From positions 4,993,118 to 5,057,117 of the forward strand of contig NZ_BDUB01000001.1 in assembly GCF_002218065.1 (NCBI RefSeq): a stretch of DNA of 64,000 nucleotides, read 5' to 3'. The notes beneath the pieces were generated by a model, which saw nothing but the letters and a program-made list of their open reading frames with translations, did no database searches and had not been told where the DNA came from. The translations under genes and the position numbers were made by a program. The stretch is from Nodularia sp. NIES-3585. Lineage in GTDB: Bacteria > Cyanobacteriota > Cyanobacteriia > Cyanobacteriales > Nostocaceae. Positions 63,962-64,000 of this stretch are shown piece by piece (the first letter of the stretch is position 1; each line of letters begins with the position of its first letter).

Positions 63962-64000
63962 TACTTAGGGATTTCCCAGGAATAAAATCCCCAATTTGTC

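Overview
The window looks like a chromosomal segment of a filamentous, probably heterocyst-forming cyanobacterium (Nostoc/Anabaena-like). Reasons: many GCGATCGC-type HIP1 palindromes, short tandem heptamer repeats, a phenylalanine ammonia-lyase very like the Anabaena enzyme, AMIN-containing TonB receptors and typical cyanobacterial PKS/NRPS proteins. No tRNA or rRNA gene was seen.

Region 1 (1-25065, all minus strand) is a hybrid lipopeptide/polyketide assembly line. In transcription order it has: a loading protein FAAL-ACP-C-A-PCP; a PKS module KS-AT-KR-ACP; a PKS module KS-AT-MT-KR*-ACP whose KR looks degenerate; a four-gene FkbK/ACP/FkbI/FkbH cassette that builds an oxygenated malonyl-ACP extender from a glycolytic intermediate; and an NRPS C-A-MT-PCP-E that runs off the left edge. 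The cassette has no separate O-methyltransferase (FkbG), while the second PKS module carries its own MT domain.

Region 2 (25066-34477, plus strand) is an iron/siderophore transport operon: a Fur-like operator, a TonB-dependent receptor, an FecB-like binding lipoprotein, a sucrase/ferredoxin-like protein and two ABC exporters. It lies head-to-head with the assembly line, so the assembly line plausibly makes an iron-related lipopeptide. This is inference. From memory, a related layout (all2641-all2649 of Anabaena sp. PCC 7120) has been linked to siderophore production.

Region 3 (34800-54595) is a composite CRISPR island. A WYL regulator diverges from a type III signalling remnant: csx3, csx3 fused to a P-loop NTPase, and cas10 cut by an ISAs1-type insertion sequence. 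No type III backbone genes are recognisable. A type I system follows: cas3 split by a frameshift, an antisense Rpn-type nuclease gene, cas8, cas7, cas5, cas6, cas4, cas1, cas2 and an array of 22 repeats. The most unusual points are the tandem Csx3 pair, whose fused copy has lost the presumed catalytic His, and the broken states of cas10 and cas3.

Region 4 (54596-64000) begins with an unknown protein carrying an HECTH zincin-like motif and a 120-bp folded repeat element. A second, compact biosynthetic operon follows: DAHP synthase, phenylalanine ammonia-lyase, acyl-CoA ligase, a ThDP-dependent acyloin/acetolactate-type enzyme and a KASIII-like enzyme lacking the usual His. It probably turns phenylalanine-derived cinnamate into a small aromatic product by C-C bond formation. 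It may continue past the right edge.
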